DNA from: Phosphoribacter sp037046615
Lineage (GTDB): Bacteria > Actinomycetota > Actinomycetes > Actinomycetales > Dermatophilaceae
Reading direction: 5' to 3'
Assembly (NCBI GenBank): GCA_037046615.1
Contig: JBAOHD010000034.1
Coordinates: 62,001 to 126,000, forward strand
Length of the DNA: 64,000 nt
Below the pieces are notes generated by a model that saw only the letters and a program-made list of their open reading frames with translations, had not been told where the DNA came from and searched no databases. The stretch's first letter is position 1. Every line of letters starts with the position of its first letter. Made by a program: the position numbers and the translations under genes. Shown here one piece after another: positions 46,725 to 55,838 of the stretch.

Positions 46725-49718
46725 CGGGCGCGCACCTGCCGTAGCCGATCGGAGAGACTTCGCTGGTCGGCCGACCCGGGGCGTGCCGGGTCACCCGGGT
46801 CCGCCGAGCCCCCTGAGTTGCCCTCGGGCTCGCCGGCACCGCGCTGGGACGCGGCGATGACGCCGAGGAAGACGTCTTCGAGGTGTCGCCGACTGCTCAC
46901 CCCCGCGACGTCGGCGCCGGCTTCGACGGCTGCCCGCACCACCACAGCCCTCGGGGACGTTGCCGTGACCACGAGCCGCGGGTCGGCGCCATCGTCGATG
47001 ACCTCGACCGCCGTGACGCCGTCTGCCTTGCGCAAGGCGGCGGCGACCTGAGCGACGTGGGTGGTGTCACCAGGTCCCGCGCCGGGGTCGAGGGTCAGCA
47101 CGGTGGTGTCGGCACCGTCGACGAGGTCGGCGACCTTGCCGGTCGCGACGACCCGGCCGGCATTCATGACGACGACGTCGGAGCAGGTGAGTTCGACCTC
47201 GGCCAGCAGATGGCTCGAGACGACGACGGTGCGGCCAGCCGCGGCATACCTCTGGAGGATCGGGCGCATGGCGGCAATCTGCGGCGGATCTAGGCCGTTG
47301 GTGGGTTCGTCGAGGATGAGCAGATCGGGCAGGCCGAGCATCGCCTGAGCGATGCCGAGGCGCTGCTTCATCCCGTGGGAGTAGGAGCGCACCGGCCGGT
47401 GGACCGCGTCACCGAGGGCCGCGACCTCGAGCACCTCGTCGAAACGAGCATCCTCGACCGGGCGCCCCGTCGCCGCCCAGTAGGCCTCGAGGTTCGCCAT
47501 CCCGGTCAGGTGAGGCAGGAAGCCCGGGCCTTCGATGAGCGCACCGACGTGCGCGAGGGCCGGGGCGCCGGGATGGACGGGCTGCGAGCCGAGGTATGCC
47601 GTGCCCGAGTCAGGCGCGATGAGCCCCATGACCATCCGCAGGGTTGTCGTCTTGCCGGCGCCATTGGGACCGAGGAGTCCCACGACCTGGCCCCGGCGAG
47701 CCTCCCAACTGACGTCGTCGACGGCGCGATGCCCGTCGGCATAGGTCTTGACGAGGTGCGCCACGGTCAGGGGGATGTCCGCCAGGTCGGGACGCGGGTG
47801 CTCCCGGCGCTGGCGTCGTCGCTCGCGTGCTGCCAGAGCGGCGATGCCGGTGAGCGCGACGAGGATGGCAATGCCGACGCCGATCGATTCGGTGTCGGTC
47901 TCCGTCTCACCGGAGACCCGTTCGGCCGGCAGGGTGGGCACTCGGAGGTGAGCATCGGCGAGTTCGATGCGGTCGGCGCGGGCCTCGCGGGGGACGGCAT
48001 ACGCGGAATCGGTGGCAGAGACGAGGACTCGGAGCTTCGAGCCAGGCTCGATGGTCCACGTGGCTGCGGGGAGGGCGACCTCGACCGTTGCCGGCACTCC
48101 TGGCCTGGTGGCGATGGTGACAGGGGCTACGAGTTTGCGTGGGAGGGAGGCGGATTCGCCCGTGACCTGCCAGAAGCGTGAGGAAAAGCGTCGACGTCGT
48201 GCCGGTCGACGTGACCCGCAGGCGCATCGTCGGAGATCCGACGATCGCGGCACGTTGGGTGAGCGGCTCAGTCTCGAAAGCCACCGATTGCCCTGGGAGA
48301 GCGGCGAGTTGGTATGCCGCCCCGCCCCCGGCCGGGATCGGCAGGCCACCCAGCGCGGTCACCGCCGCGGGCGTGCCGCCGGGTGGATTGGCCAATGACC
48401 GTCGGATGTCGGGCTGGGCGAAGGGGATGGCGATGACGGGAGCCGGGGATACGCCTGGCGGTGTGATCGTGGCTCCTCGTGCGGATGCAGTCCACGAGTC
48501 CGGTGCGACCATGGCGGAGGAGGGGTAGGAGGGCACGGCATACAGCGGGGCGATGGACTGGCGGCGGGGGATCGGGGCGGCATACGTGAAGCCGGGGACG
48601 CCCGCGAATCCGCTGGCGCCCTTGCGGTCGCGCAGCGAGCCGTCGATCCACGCGGCGAGGGCGTCCTCGTCGGCGGTTGCGGTGCTGCTCGCGCCGTCGT
48701 GGCCGCCATCGATCCACCGGACCGCGACCGGCGTCCCCTGGGCTTGGAGGACGCGCGCGGTCGCGTCGGCCTGCGTCAGGTCAAAGAGCGAGTCCGCCAT
48801 GCCCTGGACGAGGTAGGTCGGCACGCGCAGGCCGGTGAGCAGGGGCTTGGGGCTGTGGGCCCGGAGCATCGCGAGGAGTTCGGGGCTCGGCCGACCGGAG
48901 GCGGTGGCATCGAGGAAGAGGCGGCATACGGTCGGATCGAACCGGCCGCACAGCGGATCGGCGGGCTTCGCGCTGGCCGCACCCGAGGTCGCGGACGCAT
49001 CCGAGGTGGCGCGCTGCGCCGTCGCCGAGCCGAAGAAGCGAGCCGCCCAGAGTGCCTTGAACGGGCCGGGCAGGGCGGGCTCGGTCCCGCCGGAGGTGGC
49101 GTCAGAGTCGACCGCTCGTTGCGGGAAGAACGCGTCGGCGAGATCGTGCCACGTGATGAACGCTGCGACCGAGTCGACGCGGGGATCGGTGGCGGCGAGC
49201 ATGAGCGCGAGCGCCCCGCCGTAGGACGCCCCGACCGCGCCAACCCGCGGGTCGCCGGCGGCGTCGCGCAGGACGTCGTCACGAGCGGCGAGCAGGTCGA
49301 CGAGAGCTCGAGCATCGGCGACCTCGAAGTCCGGGTCGTCGAGGTGGATCCGGCCGCCGGAGGCGCCGAACCCCCGCGCTGAGTAGCCGAGGGCGAGGTA
49401 GCCGCGCTCGGCGAGGGTGCGGCCCTGGGTCGCGAGGTCGGCGACGCTGCCCCCGAAGCCGTGCGCGAGGAGCACGGCCGGGTGCGGGCCGCCACTCTGC
49501 GGGCGCCAGATCGCGACCTCGAGCGAGACCGGTATGCCGTCCGGCTCCGCCTTCACCGGCACGGTGAGCCGATCTTCGGTGACCGCGGTGGTGGGCGAGG
49601 TGGTGAGCGAGGTGGCGAGCGAGGTGGCGAGCGGGACGGCATACGCGCTCGACCCGACGATCAGAGCGAGCATCGCCGCGAAGACCCAGATGAGCACGGC
49701 GGCGGCACTTCGCCCCAC
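46721..49718 (-). CDS. Fusion: exported X-Pro-peptidase-like hydrolase, TM helix, ABC ATPase (one frameshift)
   Basis: About 990 residues. The N-terminal signal/anchor VLIWVFAAMLALIVGSSAYAV leads to an alpha/beta hydrolase of the CocE/X-Pro dipeptidyl-peptidase kind (LLAHGFGGSVADLA, nucleophile GASYGGALALM, DGGHDGASSTATADE). A PepX_C-like beta domain (LPRKLVAPVTI ... ATWTIEPGSKLRVLVSATD) follows, then a helix (IGVGIAILVALTGIAALAA) and a cytosolic ABC ATPase (VVGLLGPNGAGKTTTLRM, SYSHGMKQRLGIAQAML, LLILDEPTNGLDPP, SSHLLAEVE). A one-base shift near 48175, between TSTLFLTLL and TGESASLPRKL, splits it; both sides are the same PepX_C domain, so one gene is intended. GTG 49718 is the proposed start. 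The permease overlaps its stop. Confidence 0.82.
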
Positions 49719-49728
49719 CCCGCGCGCA

Positions 49729-49785
49729 TGGAAGGGCACAAACGCAGGCTTCCGGGGACGCGAACCCTGCGTTTGTGCCCTTCCA
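49729..49785. repeat. Hairpin repeat family 1, copy C
   Basis: A 57-bp element with a perfect 20-bp stem, TGGAAGGGCACAAACGCAGG and its complement, and a 17-nt loop. It has the same GGAAGGGCA...TGCCCTTCC ends and length as copies A and B. It lies 11 bp after the stop of the gene at 49796-50479 (minus strand). Confidence 0.8.
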
Positions 49786-49795
49786 CGCCGTCCGA

Positions 49796-50479
49796 TCACG
49801 CGCTGGCGAGCTTCTCGGTCAAGCGGGCCGCCTTGTGGGCCTGCGCGCGCTGGAGGATCTCGAGGGTCTCGTGGATCTCGGCGAAGGGCTCGCGCTCGAG
49901 TTGGGCGGTGAAGAGCTCACCCTCGGTTTCCATGACCCACAAACGCGCGTAGTAGAGCGTGTCCTCGCTGAGGTGAGCCAGGACGACGAGCGCGGTGAGG
50001 AGCGGGTGGTTGTTGGTGACATTCGTGCCCCGGTAGCGACCGTGCTCGAGCTCGACGGCAAGGGCGTATTGCCACTCCCACAAGTGGCCGAGGCACTTCT
50101 TGCCGCGGTAGGTCGTGCCGGCGGGGAGGAAGTCGTTGAGGATGTGCGGCGCGGGCGCACCTTCATTCGTCGGGGCGAGCTTGCCGCGGCTGAACATCAC
50201 CTTGACGCACGCGAGGATCTTGGCGGCCTCGTCCGCGGGCACGACCTTGGCGCCGGTCTCGTCTTCGGGAGAGATCTGCTCCAGGGGCAGCGCGGCCCAG
50301 TTGCGGTCGTCGGCGAACCCGAGCGCCCGGCAGAACTCCCCCACGGCAGCGCGGTCGAGGAAGTCGATGACGGCGTTCTTACCGTCGCCCAGGAGTGAGG
50401 CCTGCTCGACGACGTACTTCACGAGGTCGTTGCTCGTCGCCTTCTTGGCGATGGCCTGTTCGTAGCTCGCGTATGCCAT
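49796..50479 (-). CDS. Unrecognised conserved-looking protein
   Basis: A 227-residue soluble protein of mostly helical character (SYEQAIAKKATSNDLVKYVV, VIDFLDRAAVGEFCRALGF, EAAKILACVKVMFSRGKL, HLWEWQYALAVELEHGRYRG, LLTALVVLAHLSEDTLYYAR). It has no transmembrane segment and no signal peptide. I do not recognise a domain; a short, conserved-looking HGRYRGTNVTNNHPLL turn is notable. Start ATG 50479 has ACGGAG 7 nt upstream. It is divergent from the phosphodiesterase gene, and the ATCGCGAT array lies between them. Confidence 0.7.
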   Translation of the reverse strand: MAYASYEQAIAKKATSNDLVKYVVEQASLLGDGKNAVIDFLDRAAVGEFCRALGFADDRNWAALPLEQISPEDETGAKVVPADEAAKILACVKVMFSRGKLAPTNEGAPAPHILNDFLPAGTTYRGKKCLGHLWEWQYALAVELEHGRYRGTNVTNNHPLLTALVVLAHLSEDTLYYARLWVMETEGELFTAQLEREPFAEIHETLEILQRAQAHKAARLTEKLASA

Positions 50480-50712
50480 GGCTGTGCTCCGTTTCCGCGT
50501 CGTTCCATCGCCGCCACGGACCTCGTGCCCGTCGCGCTTGCTGTGCCTCGTCCCCGACAGCCTCTCGGTCAGACTCCTCGATGAGAGGTGGTGAACCGAG
50601 GCCTCCGTCACAGTTCTCAACCACCCGGAGCGTATGCCGTGCGCGCCAGGTCCGCGTCCCCGCCACGGCCTCCGTGCGCCGCCCGACCATCGAACCCGCG
50701 GCAGCACCCCGC

Positions 50713-50763
50713 CCGCCCGCCCGTCCGCCCGTCCGTCCGTCCGTCCGCCCGTCCGTCCGTCAT
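50713..50763. repeat. GTCC/GCCC tetranucleotide tract
   Basis: About 12 consecutive four-base units of CCGCCC/GTCC type; variable length would be expected by slippage. Confidence 0.8.
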
Positions 50764-50765
50764 AA

Positions 50766-50909
50766 ATCGCGATCCAGTCACACCGGTCGGGGCCACAGAT
50801 CGCGATAGTGACACGTGGATGAGGTTGCAGCATGCGCCAAGTGCACAAATCGCGATCCAGACCGGCCAGCCACCGCACAGATCGCGATCTTGGCAGGCTA
50901 GATCGCGAT
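50766..50909. repeat. Array of five ATCGCGAT palindromes
   Basis: ATCGCGAT occurs at 50766, 50799, 50849, 50881 and 50902, each in a longer context close to CACARATCGCGATCNNG, all in the same orientation. Centre spacings are 33, 50, 32 and 21 bp. Confidence 0.8.
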
Positions 50910-51003
50910 CGGTCGTGAGTCGCATCAAGCCCCCGCTCGCCGGGACCAGGACGCACAGGTGGCAACGCGACCGCGGGAGGTGAGCGGGCGGCATACTCGC
51001 GAT

Positions 51004-52707
51004 ATGACTGGCACGCGCAGCTCGATCCGCCGGGTGGTGGCAGGCATCGCGTGCCTTGCCGTCGCCGGCCTGTCGTATACGTGGGCGACCGCGATCATGG
51101 ACTCCCTCTACGACTATCGAGCACCGCTGAGCGCGACGACAGCGGACTCCGCACGCCACACCCCCGAGGCCACTCCCCCCACACCAGCACTCGCCCGCAA
51201 GGTTGTCCTGGTGCTCGTCGACGGGCTGCGGGTCGACACGGCGGCCGACCCCGCGGTCATGCCTTTCCTCGCCGATCTCCGAGCCAAGGGCGCCTCGGCG
51301 ACCGTCCACTCGCGCACGCCGTCCTACTCGGTGCCCTCCTGGACGGTCTTGCTGACGGGGGCGTGGCCCGACCGACACGGCGCGCCCGTCATGAACCCCA
51401 CCGATCCGCAGACCTCACCGGTGTGGCCGGTCGACAACCTCTTCAGCGCGGCACGCGACGCGGGCCGCCGCACCGGCCTCGCCGGCACAGACTGGTTCCG
51501 GCCCCTCGTGCCATCGTCAGCCCTCGCCGTGACCCATTTCGTCCACGACGAGACCGATGCGGCCGATCAGGAGAGCACCGACGCCGCGGTGGCGATGGTG
51601 CGTGACGACACCGCCGATTTCGTCCTGCTCCACCTCAATGAGGTCGATCACGCTGGCCACTACGCCGGCGGCGGCACGAGCGTGGGCTGGACCGCTGCGG
51701 CGCGGAAGGTCGACGACAGGCTCGCCCAGGTCGCTCGGGCCCTGGATCTCACCCAGGATGCGTTGCTCGTCGTCTCCGACCACGGTCACCTCGACCAAGG
51801 TGGCCACGGGGGCCCGGAGGATGTCGTCGTGACCGAGCCGCTCGTGATTGTCGGAGCAGGAGTGCGCCCTGGCACGGCGCCCGACATCGTGCAGGCCGAT
51901 GTCGCACCGACTCTCGCGCTCCTCATCGGCACGCGGGTGCTCGAAGCGGCCCAAGGGGAGGCCGCCCTGTCGATGCTCCAGGTCGACGAAGCCGGTCGGG
52001 TTGCTCTCGGCGCAGCCCAGATGGCCCAGCAGGAGCGGCTCGTCACCCGGTATCAAGGGGACCTTCACCTCACGCCCAAAACGATGGGCGCGCTCGCGTC
52101 CGTCGGCGGCGGCAAGCCCGTGCGATCGGCCACCGAGACCGGCCAGGATGCCATCGCCCAGGTCACCGGCATGAAGCTGGGATGGGACCGGGCCGGCCGC
52201 GCCGCCATCCTCGTGTTTCTCGCCCTTGCCGGGCTCGCGGCCATGATCGCCTGGGTCGGACGGTGGCGCCGGACCGCCCTGTGGGCTCTGGCTGGCGCCG
52301 CGGCATACCTGATGGTCTGGCTGGCATATTGGAAGGTGACGGGCAAGACCTTCTCGCTCTCGTCGGTGATGTCCGCTGGGGAAATCGTCCTGGCCACAGC
52401 GACAGCCACTGTCGCGAGTCTCGCCGTCGCCTTGGTCGTCGTGTGGCGCGGGCGACGGCCCGCGCCGCACGAGCGTGCGGGGCTGGTGTGGACGCTCGGC
52501 GTCGCCGTCATGGGCGCGCTTACCGTGCCCGTCGGGATCTACACCTGGCTGTGGGGACCGACGGTGACGTGGACCGTGCCTGACTCGCTGCCGATGTACC
52601 TCGCCTTCAGCGCCCTCGTCCAACTCCTCGTTGTCGCTGTCGCGACCTTGATCGCCACAGGTGTGGCGGCGCTCGTGGCCCGCCGAGGCCGACCCGATTT
52701 CGCCTGA
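51004..52707 (+). CDS. Membrane-bound type I phosphodiesterase / alkaline phosphatase-superfamily protein
   Basis: A 567-residue protein. An N-terminal signal/anchor (VVAGIACLAVAGLSYTWATAI) is followed by an extracytoplasmic alkaline-phosphatase-superfamily domain: VVLVLVDGLRVDTAADP (first metal Asp), SYSVPSWTVLLTGAWPDRHG (nucleophile Ser/Thr region), LHLNEVDHAGHYAGG and DHGHLDQGGHGGPEDVVV (metal His/Asp). Four to five C-terminal helices (about residues 400-565) anchor it in the membrane. The N-terminal part resembles nucleotide pyrophosphatase/phosphodiesterase and GPI ethanolamine-phosphate transferase families; substrate unknown. Confidence 0.85.
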   Translation: MTGTRSSIRRVVAGIACLAVAGLSYTWATAIMDSLYDYRAPLSATTADSARHTPEATPPTPALARKVVLVLVDGLRVDTAADPAVMPFLADLRAKGASATVHSRTPSYSVPSWTVLLTGAWPDRHGAPVMNPTDPQTSPVWPVDNLFSAARDAGRRTGLAGTDWFRPLVPSSALAVTHFVHDETDAADQESTDAAVAMVRDDTADFVLLHLNEVDHAGHYAGGGTSVGWTAAARKVDDRLAQVARALDLTQDALLVVSDHGHLDQGGHGGPEDVVVTEPLVIVGAGVRPGTAPDIVQADVAPTLALLIGTRVLEAAQGEAALSMLQVDEAGRVALGAAQMAQQERLVTRYQGDLHLTPKTMGALASVGGGKPVRSATETGQDAIAQVTGMKLGWDRAGRAAILVFLALAGLAAMIAWVGRWRRTALWALAGAAAYLMVWLAYWKVTGKTFSLSSVMSAGEIVLATATATVASLAVALVVVWRGRRPAPHERAGLVWTLGVAVMGALTVPVGIYTWLWGPTVTWTVPDSLPMYLAFSALVQLLVVAVATLIATGVAALVARRGRPDFA

Positions 52708-52804
52708 GCAAACATCGGCGAGCCCTTGCCTGGCCTAATGGTTGACCGGTAAATTGAACCCAATCCCTGGAGGAGAGCTACTCGCCGCCAGGACAGACCC
52801 ACGT
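52708..52804. other. Gap upstream of the 6C-like RNA
   Basis: This 97-bp stretch has TTGACC (about 52743) and an AT-rich CGGTAAATTGAACCC, a possible promoter for the RNA downstream; GGAGGAGAG at 52770 is purine-rich. No gene is seen. Confidence 0.35.
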
Positions 52805-52946
52805 CGGCGCTCATCACCGGCGTGCCCGCTCCCCGCAGCACCCCCCTGGCTGCGGTGAGCGACCCTCGTAAGACCCGAGGCACGGCACCCCCTGGCCGTG
52901 ACACCTCGCACGAACGCCGCAGCGGCCTGGCCGCTGCGGCGTTTCG
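52805..52946 (+). ncRNA. 6C-type small RNA candidate
   Basis: Two hairpins with C-rich loops occur in tandem: CCGCAGC/GCTGCGG (52833-52855, loop with six C) and CACGGC/GCCGTG (52881-52900, loop with five C). Between them CCTCG/CGAGG (about 52864-52880) forms a third stem, and an outer GCTCA/TGAGC (52809/52856) helps close the first. A strong terminator stem (AACGCCGCAGCGG, 52913-52943, then TTT) ends the unit. This layout matches what I recall of the actinobacterial 6C RNA, whose role is unclear. Boundaries are approximate. Confidence 0.6.
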
Positions 52947-52990
52947 CGTCTCGGCCCGGTCCGGCCGTCACGACAGCCCTGCACAAAGAC

Positions 52991-53020
52991 TTGACACGCA
53001 ATCCTAGACATGTCTAAGGT
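52991..53020 (+). promoter_or_regulatory. Promoter with palindromic operator before glsB
   Basis: TTGACA (52991-52996) and TAAGGT (53015-53020) are 18 bp apart. The perfect palindrome TAGACATGTCTA (53005-53016) overlaps the spacer and -10, so a regulator binding it would block this promoter. The regulator is unknown. Confidence 0.65.
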
Positions 53021-53095
53021 TGCACCAGAACAGCACCCAGAAGTCCCACCACGCACCCACCCCTGGCACGTCGCCAGCCACGAAAGGAGACCGAC

Positions 53096-53371
53096 ATGTT
53101 CGGCACCATCCTCGGAATGATCATCATCGGCGCCATCGCGGGCTTCGTCGCTCGTGCCCTCGTCCCCCGGGACGGCGTTTCGGGCATCGTCCCGACCATC
53201 GTCCTGGGCATCATCGGATCGTTTGTCGGCGGCTTCCTCGGCTACCTGCTCTTCGGCAAGGACATGGCCTCCGGCGCCCTCCAGCCTTCGGGCATCATCG
53301 GCTCGATCATCGGCGCGGTCATCGCCCTGCTCGTCTACCGCGCGGTCAACGGCCGTCGCGTCACCGCCTGA
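53096..53371 (+). CDS. GlsB/YeaQ/YmgE-type stress membrane protein
   Basis: A 91-residue Transgly_assoc family protein with three hydrophobic helices (TILGMIIIGAIAGFVARALV, IVLGIIGSFVGGFLGYLLF, GIIGSIIGAVIALLVYRAV) and Gly-zipper spacing. Family members are associated with envelope or general stress. A GAAAGGAG Shine-Dalgarno lies 6 nt before ATG 53096, with a regulated promoter 75-100 bp upstream. Near-identical AACGCCGCAGCGG hairpins lie on both sides of the gene (52913 and 53429). Confidence 0.9.
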   Translation: MFGTILGMIIIGAIAGFVARALVPRDGVSGIVPTIVLGIIGSFVGGFLGYLLFGKDMASGALQPSGIIGSIIGAVIALLVYRAVNGRRVTA

Positions 53372-53428
53372 CCCCACCCCCGCCTCTCCCCAGAGGCATC
53401 GACCCGGCACCCCCCAGCCGAGGTCCAG

Positions 53429-53460
53429 AACGCCGCAGCGGCCGCACCCGCTGCGGCGTT
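53429..53460 (+). terminator. Terminator after glsB, same stem as the 6C unit
   Basis: AACGCCGCAGCGG (53429-53441) with CCGCTGCGGCGTT (53448-53460). The 13-nt stem is identical to that at 52913-52943. Confidence 0.75.
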
Positions 53461-53526
53461 CGCCTGTCTGGCGCGCCACACCCCGAGCGGGTATGCCGTC
53501 CGCCCAGTCCCAGCCGGGGAATGCCC

Positions 53527-54309
53527 CTACCTCCCCTCGGGGATGCCCCGCAGCCGCACCGACAAGCACGTCACACAACCCTCGAGCTTCTCGAACTCGC
53601 TGATGTCGACGAGCGCCACGTCATACCCCGCCTGGCGTAACCGGCGAGCGGTCACCGGCGCTGCCGCCGACATGAGCAGCCGGTGCCCGCCGAGCAGCAC
53701 GACATGAGCACCGGGCTCTTCGGGCACGGCGGCATACCGCCCGAAGACGCGGGAGTTGTCGACGACCGGGGGCCACCCGATGACGGTGCCGTCGGGCAGC
53801 GCGGTGACCGCGCTCTTGAGGTGCAAGACCCGGGCGAGGGGCACTGGCACGACCCTGGCACCGAAAGGCTCGAGCAGCGCCGTCAGCTGCCGCACCCCCT
53901 CGATATTGGTGCGTCCCCCGATCCCGACCCATACGGTGCCATCGTGCTTGAGCACATCGCCACCATCGAGCGTGCCGGGGTAGTCGATCTGCGCAATCCG
54001 ATATCCCTGTGCCGCAAGCAGATCGGCCAACCCCACGGTTTCGGCCCGTCGCTCCGGTGCACCCGAGCGGGTCAGCACCGCGAGGTCGGCATAGACCAGG
54101 ACCGCGTCCTCGACGAAGACCGCGTCCGGGCAGTCGTCAGCCGGGGGCGCGAGCAGCGTGCGCCACCCGGCGCGGTGAAGGACGTTGACGTATGCCGTCC
54201 ACTGCGCGAGGGCGCGATCGACGTCGATCGGCTCGCGGTCGATGTGCGTGACGATGCCCTTGGCCAGGAGGGGACCGGGGCGACGCACGAGCGCGAGACG
54301 GGTGTGCAT
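53527..54309 (-). CDS. Dimethylargininase-like (DDAH) amidinohydrolase
   Basis: A 260-residue pentein-fold enzyme of the N(omega),N(omega)-dimethylarginine dimethylaminohydrolase group, which releases citrulline and an amine from methylated arginine. DAVFVEDAVLVYADLAVLTR (substrate Asp/Glu), GTLDGGDVLKHDG, the catalytic His in VLHLKSAVTALPDG and the nucleophilic Cys in GCVTCLSVRL fit. ATG 54309 is taken as start (an in-frame ATG/ACG region at 54330 is less likely). It follows the ATP-grasp gene on the same strand with an 81-bp gap. Confidence 0.85.
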   Translation of the reverse strand: MHTRLALVRRPGPLLAKGIVTHIDREPIDVDRALAQWTAYVNVLHRAGWRTLLAPPADDCPDAVFVEDAVLVYADLAVLTRSGAPERRAETVGLADLLAAQGYRIAQIDYPGTLDGGDVLKHDGTVWVGIGGRTNIEGVRQLTALLEPFGARVVPVPLARVLHLKSAVTALPDGTVIGWPPVVDNSRVFGRYAAVPEEPGAHVVLLGGHRLLMSAAAPVTARRLRQAGYDVALVDISEFEKLEGCVTCLSVRLRGIPEGR

Positions 54310-54390
54310 CGGCCTACTCTCGCGGGTCACGGCAGCGGACGCCAGGCCTCAGGTGCGCAGATCTCAAGGGCGCTGCGCGAGCAAGCGGCG

Positions 54391-55641
54391 TCAGCCGCGC
54401 AAGCGGGCCGATTCGTCGAGGATCCACTGATCGACCAGCCCGTGGAAGTAGTCAAGGAAGTCGTGATGCTCGTGCGGAGGGTAGGTCGCGAGGACGGTCT
54501 CCTTGAGCACCCGGTCGAAATCGGTCGAACTCACCCAGTCGAGGGCTTGCTCGTCGAAGTGCGGCAACTGCTCGGCACACCACTGGGTGTAATGCTCCGT
54601 GTCGACCGCCGCGTCGGCCAGCTCGAGATAGGCCTCCAGCTTGGCTCGATAGTCGAGCGCGTCGTCGTCGGCGATCTCGAAATAGCGGTCGGTCTGCAGG
54701 TCGACCGATTGCCGGCGCCCGGTCGCGACGCAGTAGAGCGTCCACTTGACGAGGGCCTTCATGGCCCACGGGAAGTAGTAGTGCAGCGAGGTCACTGCGA
54801 CGTCGGGGCACGCATTGGCGTAGTCGATCGGATAGACCTCGTCACCCTTGACGAGCATCTCCGCGGAGTTGAACTCCCATCCGAAGAAGGCATTGACGAT
54901 CCGGCTGATCGCCCGGGTCTCCCACGCGGCCGACTCGGAGAGGAAGTCGTGCGACACGGCATACCTCGCGTGCATGGGGCGATCGGGCCGGAAGTCGAGG
55001 ACGACCGTTTCGGGCCCGATCGTCAGGGCCCGCGCGAAGTGGTCGTAGTCGACGGTCGCCTGCAGGTGCATGAGCATTTGACCGGACTCGTCGTAAGCCC
55101 GGTGCAACTCGTGCTCGTTGGTGATCCGGGAGACGCCCCGCCAGCCACCACCGTCGAAGGGCTTCATGTAGAGGGGGTAGCCAAGATCGGCAGCGATCGC
55201 AGATAGGTCGAAAGGGAGGTTGTATTTCGCCGACGTGTAGGCCCACCGGTCGTTGTCGACGGGGTTCTTGAAGGGCACGAGCACGGTGCGCGGCACCTTG
55301 AGCCCGAGGCGGAGCATGGCGCAGTAGGCGCTGTGCTTCTCCATCGACTGGAAGGTGAACGGGCTGTTGAGCAGATAGGTGCCGTTGACGAGTGACGCCT
55401 TCTTGAGCCACTCGCGGGGGTGGTGATACCAGTGCGCGAGCCGGTCGATGACGAGGTGGGAGCGGACCGGTGCGGTGAGGTCGAAGGGTTCGATCGTGAG
55501 GCGTTCGACGTCGACGGCGTGGGTGATCCCGTCCGGCGTGAGCAGGGGGGTGGCTCGAGCCATGAGCGCGGCAAAGGCCTGCGGCCAATCCTCTTCGATG
55601 CCCAGCAGGAGGCCCACGCGGTGACGCTCGACCTGGTCCAT
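54391..55641 (-). CDS. ATP-grasp domain protein
   Basis: A 416-residue ATP-grasp-superfamily protein. Relevant stretches: TFQSMEKHSAYCAMLRLGLKVP, YPLYMKPFDGGGWRGVSRI (ATP-binding Lys/Gly-rich loop), VLDFRPDRPMHARYAVSHDF, NAFFGWEFNSAEMLVKGDEVYPIDYANACPD (metal Glu/Asn region). The acceptor is unknown; such enzymes ligate a carboxylate to an amine or thiol. ATG 55641 is fixed by GAGGAGG 6 nt upstream. It is collinear with two downstream-in-coordinate esterases and an MFS gene, suggesting a small-molecule pathway. Confidence 0.78.
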   Translation of the reverse strand: MDQVERHRVGLLLGIEEDWPQAFAALMARATPLLTPDGITHAVDVERLTIEPFDLTAPVRSHLVIDRLAHWYHHPREWLKKASLVNGTYLLNSPFTFQSMEKHSAYCAMLRLGLKVPRTVLVPFKNPVDNDRWAYTSAKYNLPFDLSAIAADLGYPLYMKPFDGGGWRGVSRITNEHELHRAYDESGQMLMHLQATVDYDHFARALTIGPETVVLDFRPDRPMHARYAVSHDFLSESAAWETRAISRIVNAFFGWEFNSAEMLVKGDEVYPIDYANACPDVAVTSLHYYFPWAMKALVKWTLYCVATGRRQSVDLQTDRYFEIADDDALDYRAKLEAYLELADAAVDTEHYTQWCAEQLPHFDEQALDWVSSTDFDRVLKETVLATYPPHEHHDFLDYFHGLVDQWILDESARLRG

Positions 55642-55838
55642 CGGATGCCTCCTCGTCACCCGCGTTGCCTTATCCGGCAACGGGTTCACGTCCATCGTGC
55701 CCGCTTTCCACAGACGTTGTCAGTATGCCGTTAGTCCCCCGTCACTGGGTCGTCACCGCTCCGTCATCGCCCCGTCGCTGGCCCGTCATCTCAGGGTCGA
55801 CCTGCGGGAAGGCTCCGTCAGCGACGGCTTTCACGAGG

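Larger units (their letters stand above)
50480..51003. other. 524-bp regulatory/repeat region
   Basis: Contains the leader of the unrecognised gene, a GTCC/GCCC tetranucleotide tract (50713-50763) and five ATCGCGAT palindromes (50766-50909). A TACTCGC at 50993 and GATATG at the next gene's ATG (51004) are the only promoter-like bits I see there. No ORF is supported. Confidence 0.6.

Noticed and set aside
50713..50909. CRISPR array
   Set aside because: The repeats are only 8-14 bp, irregularly spaced and unaccompanied by spacers of constant length or cas genes.
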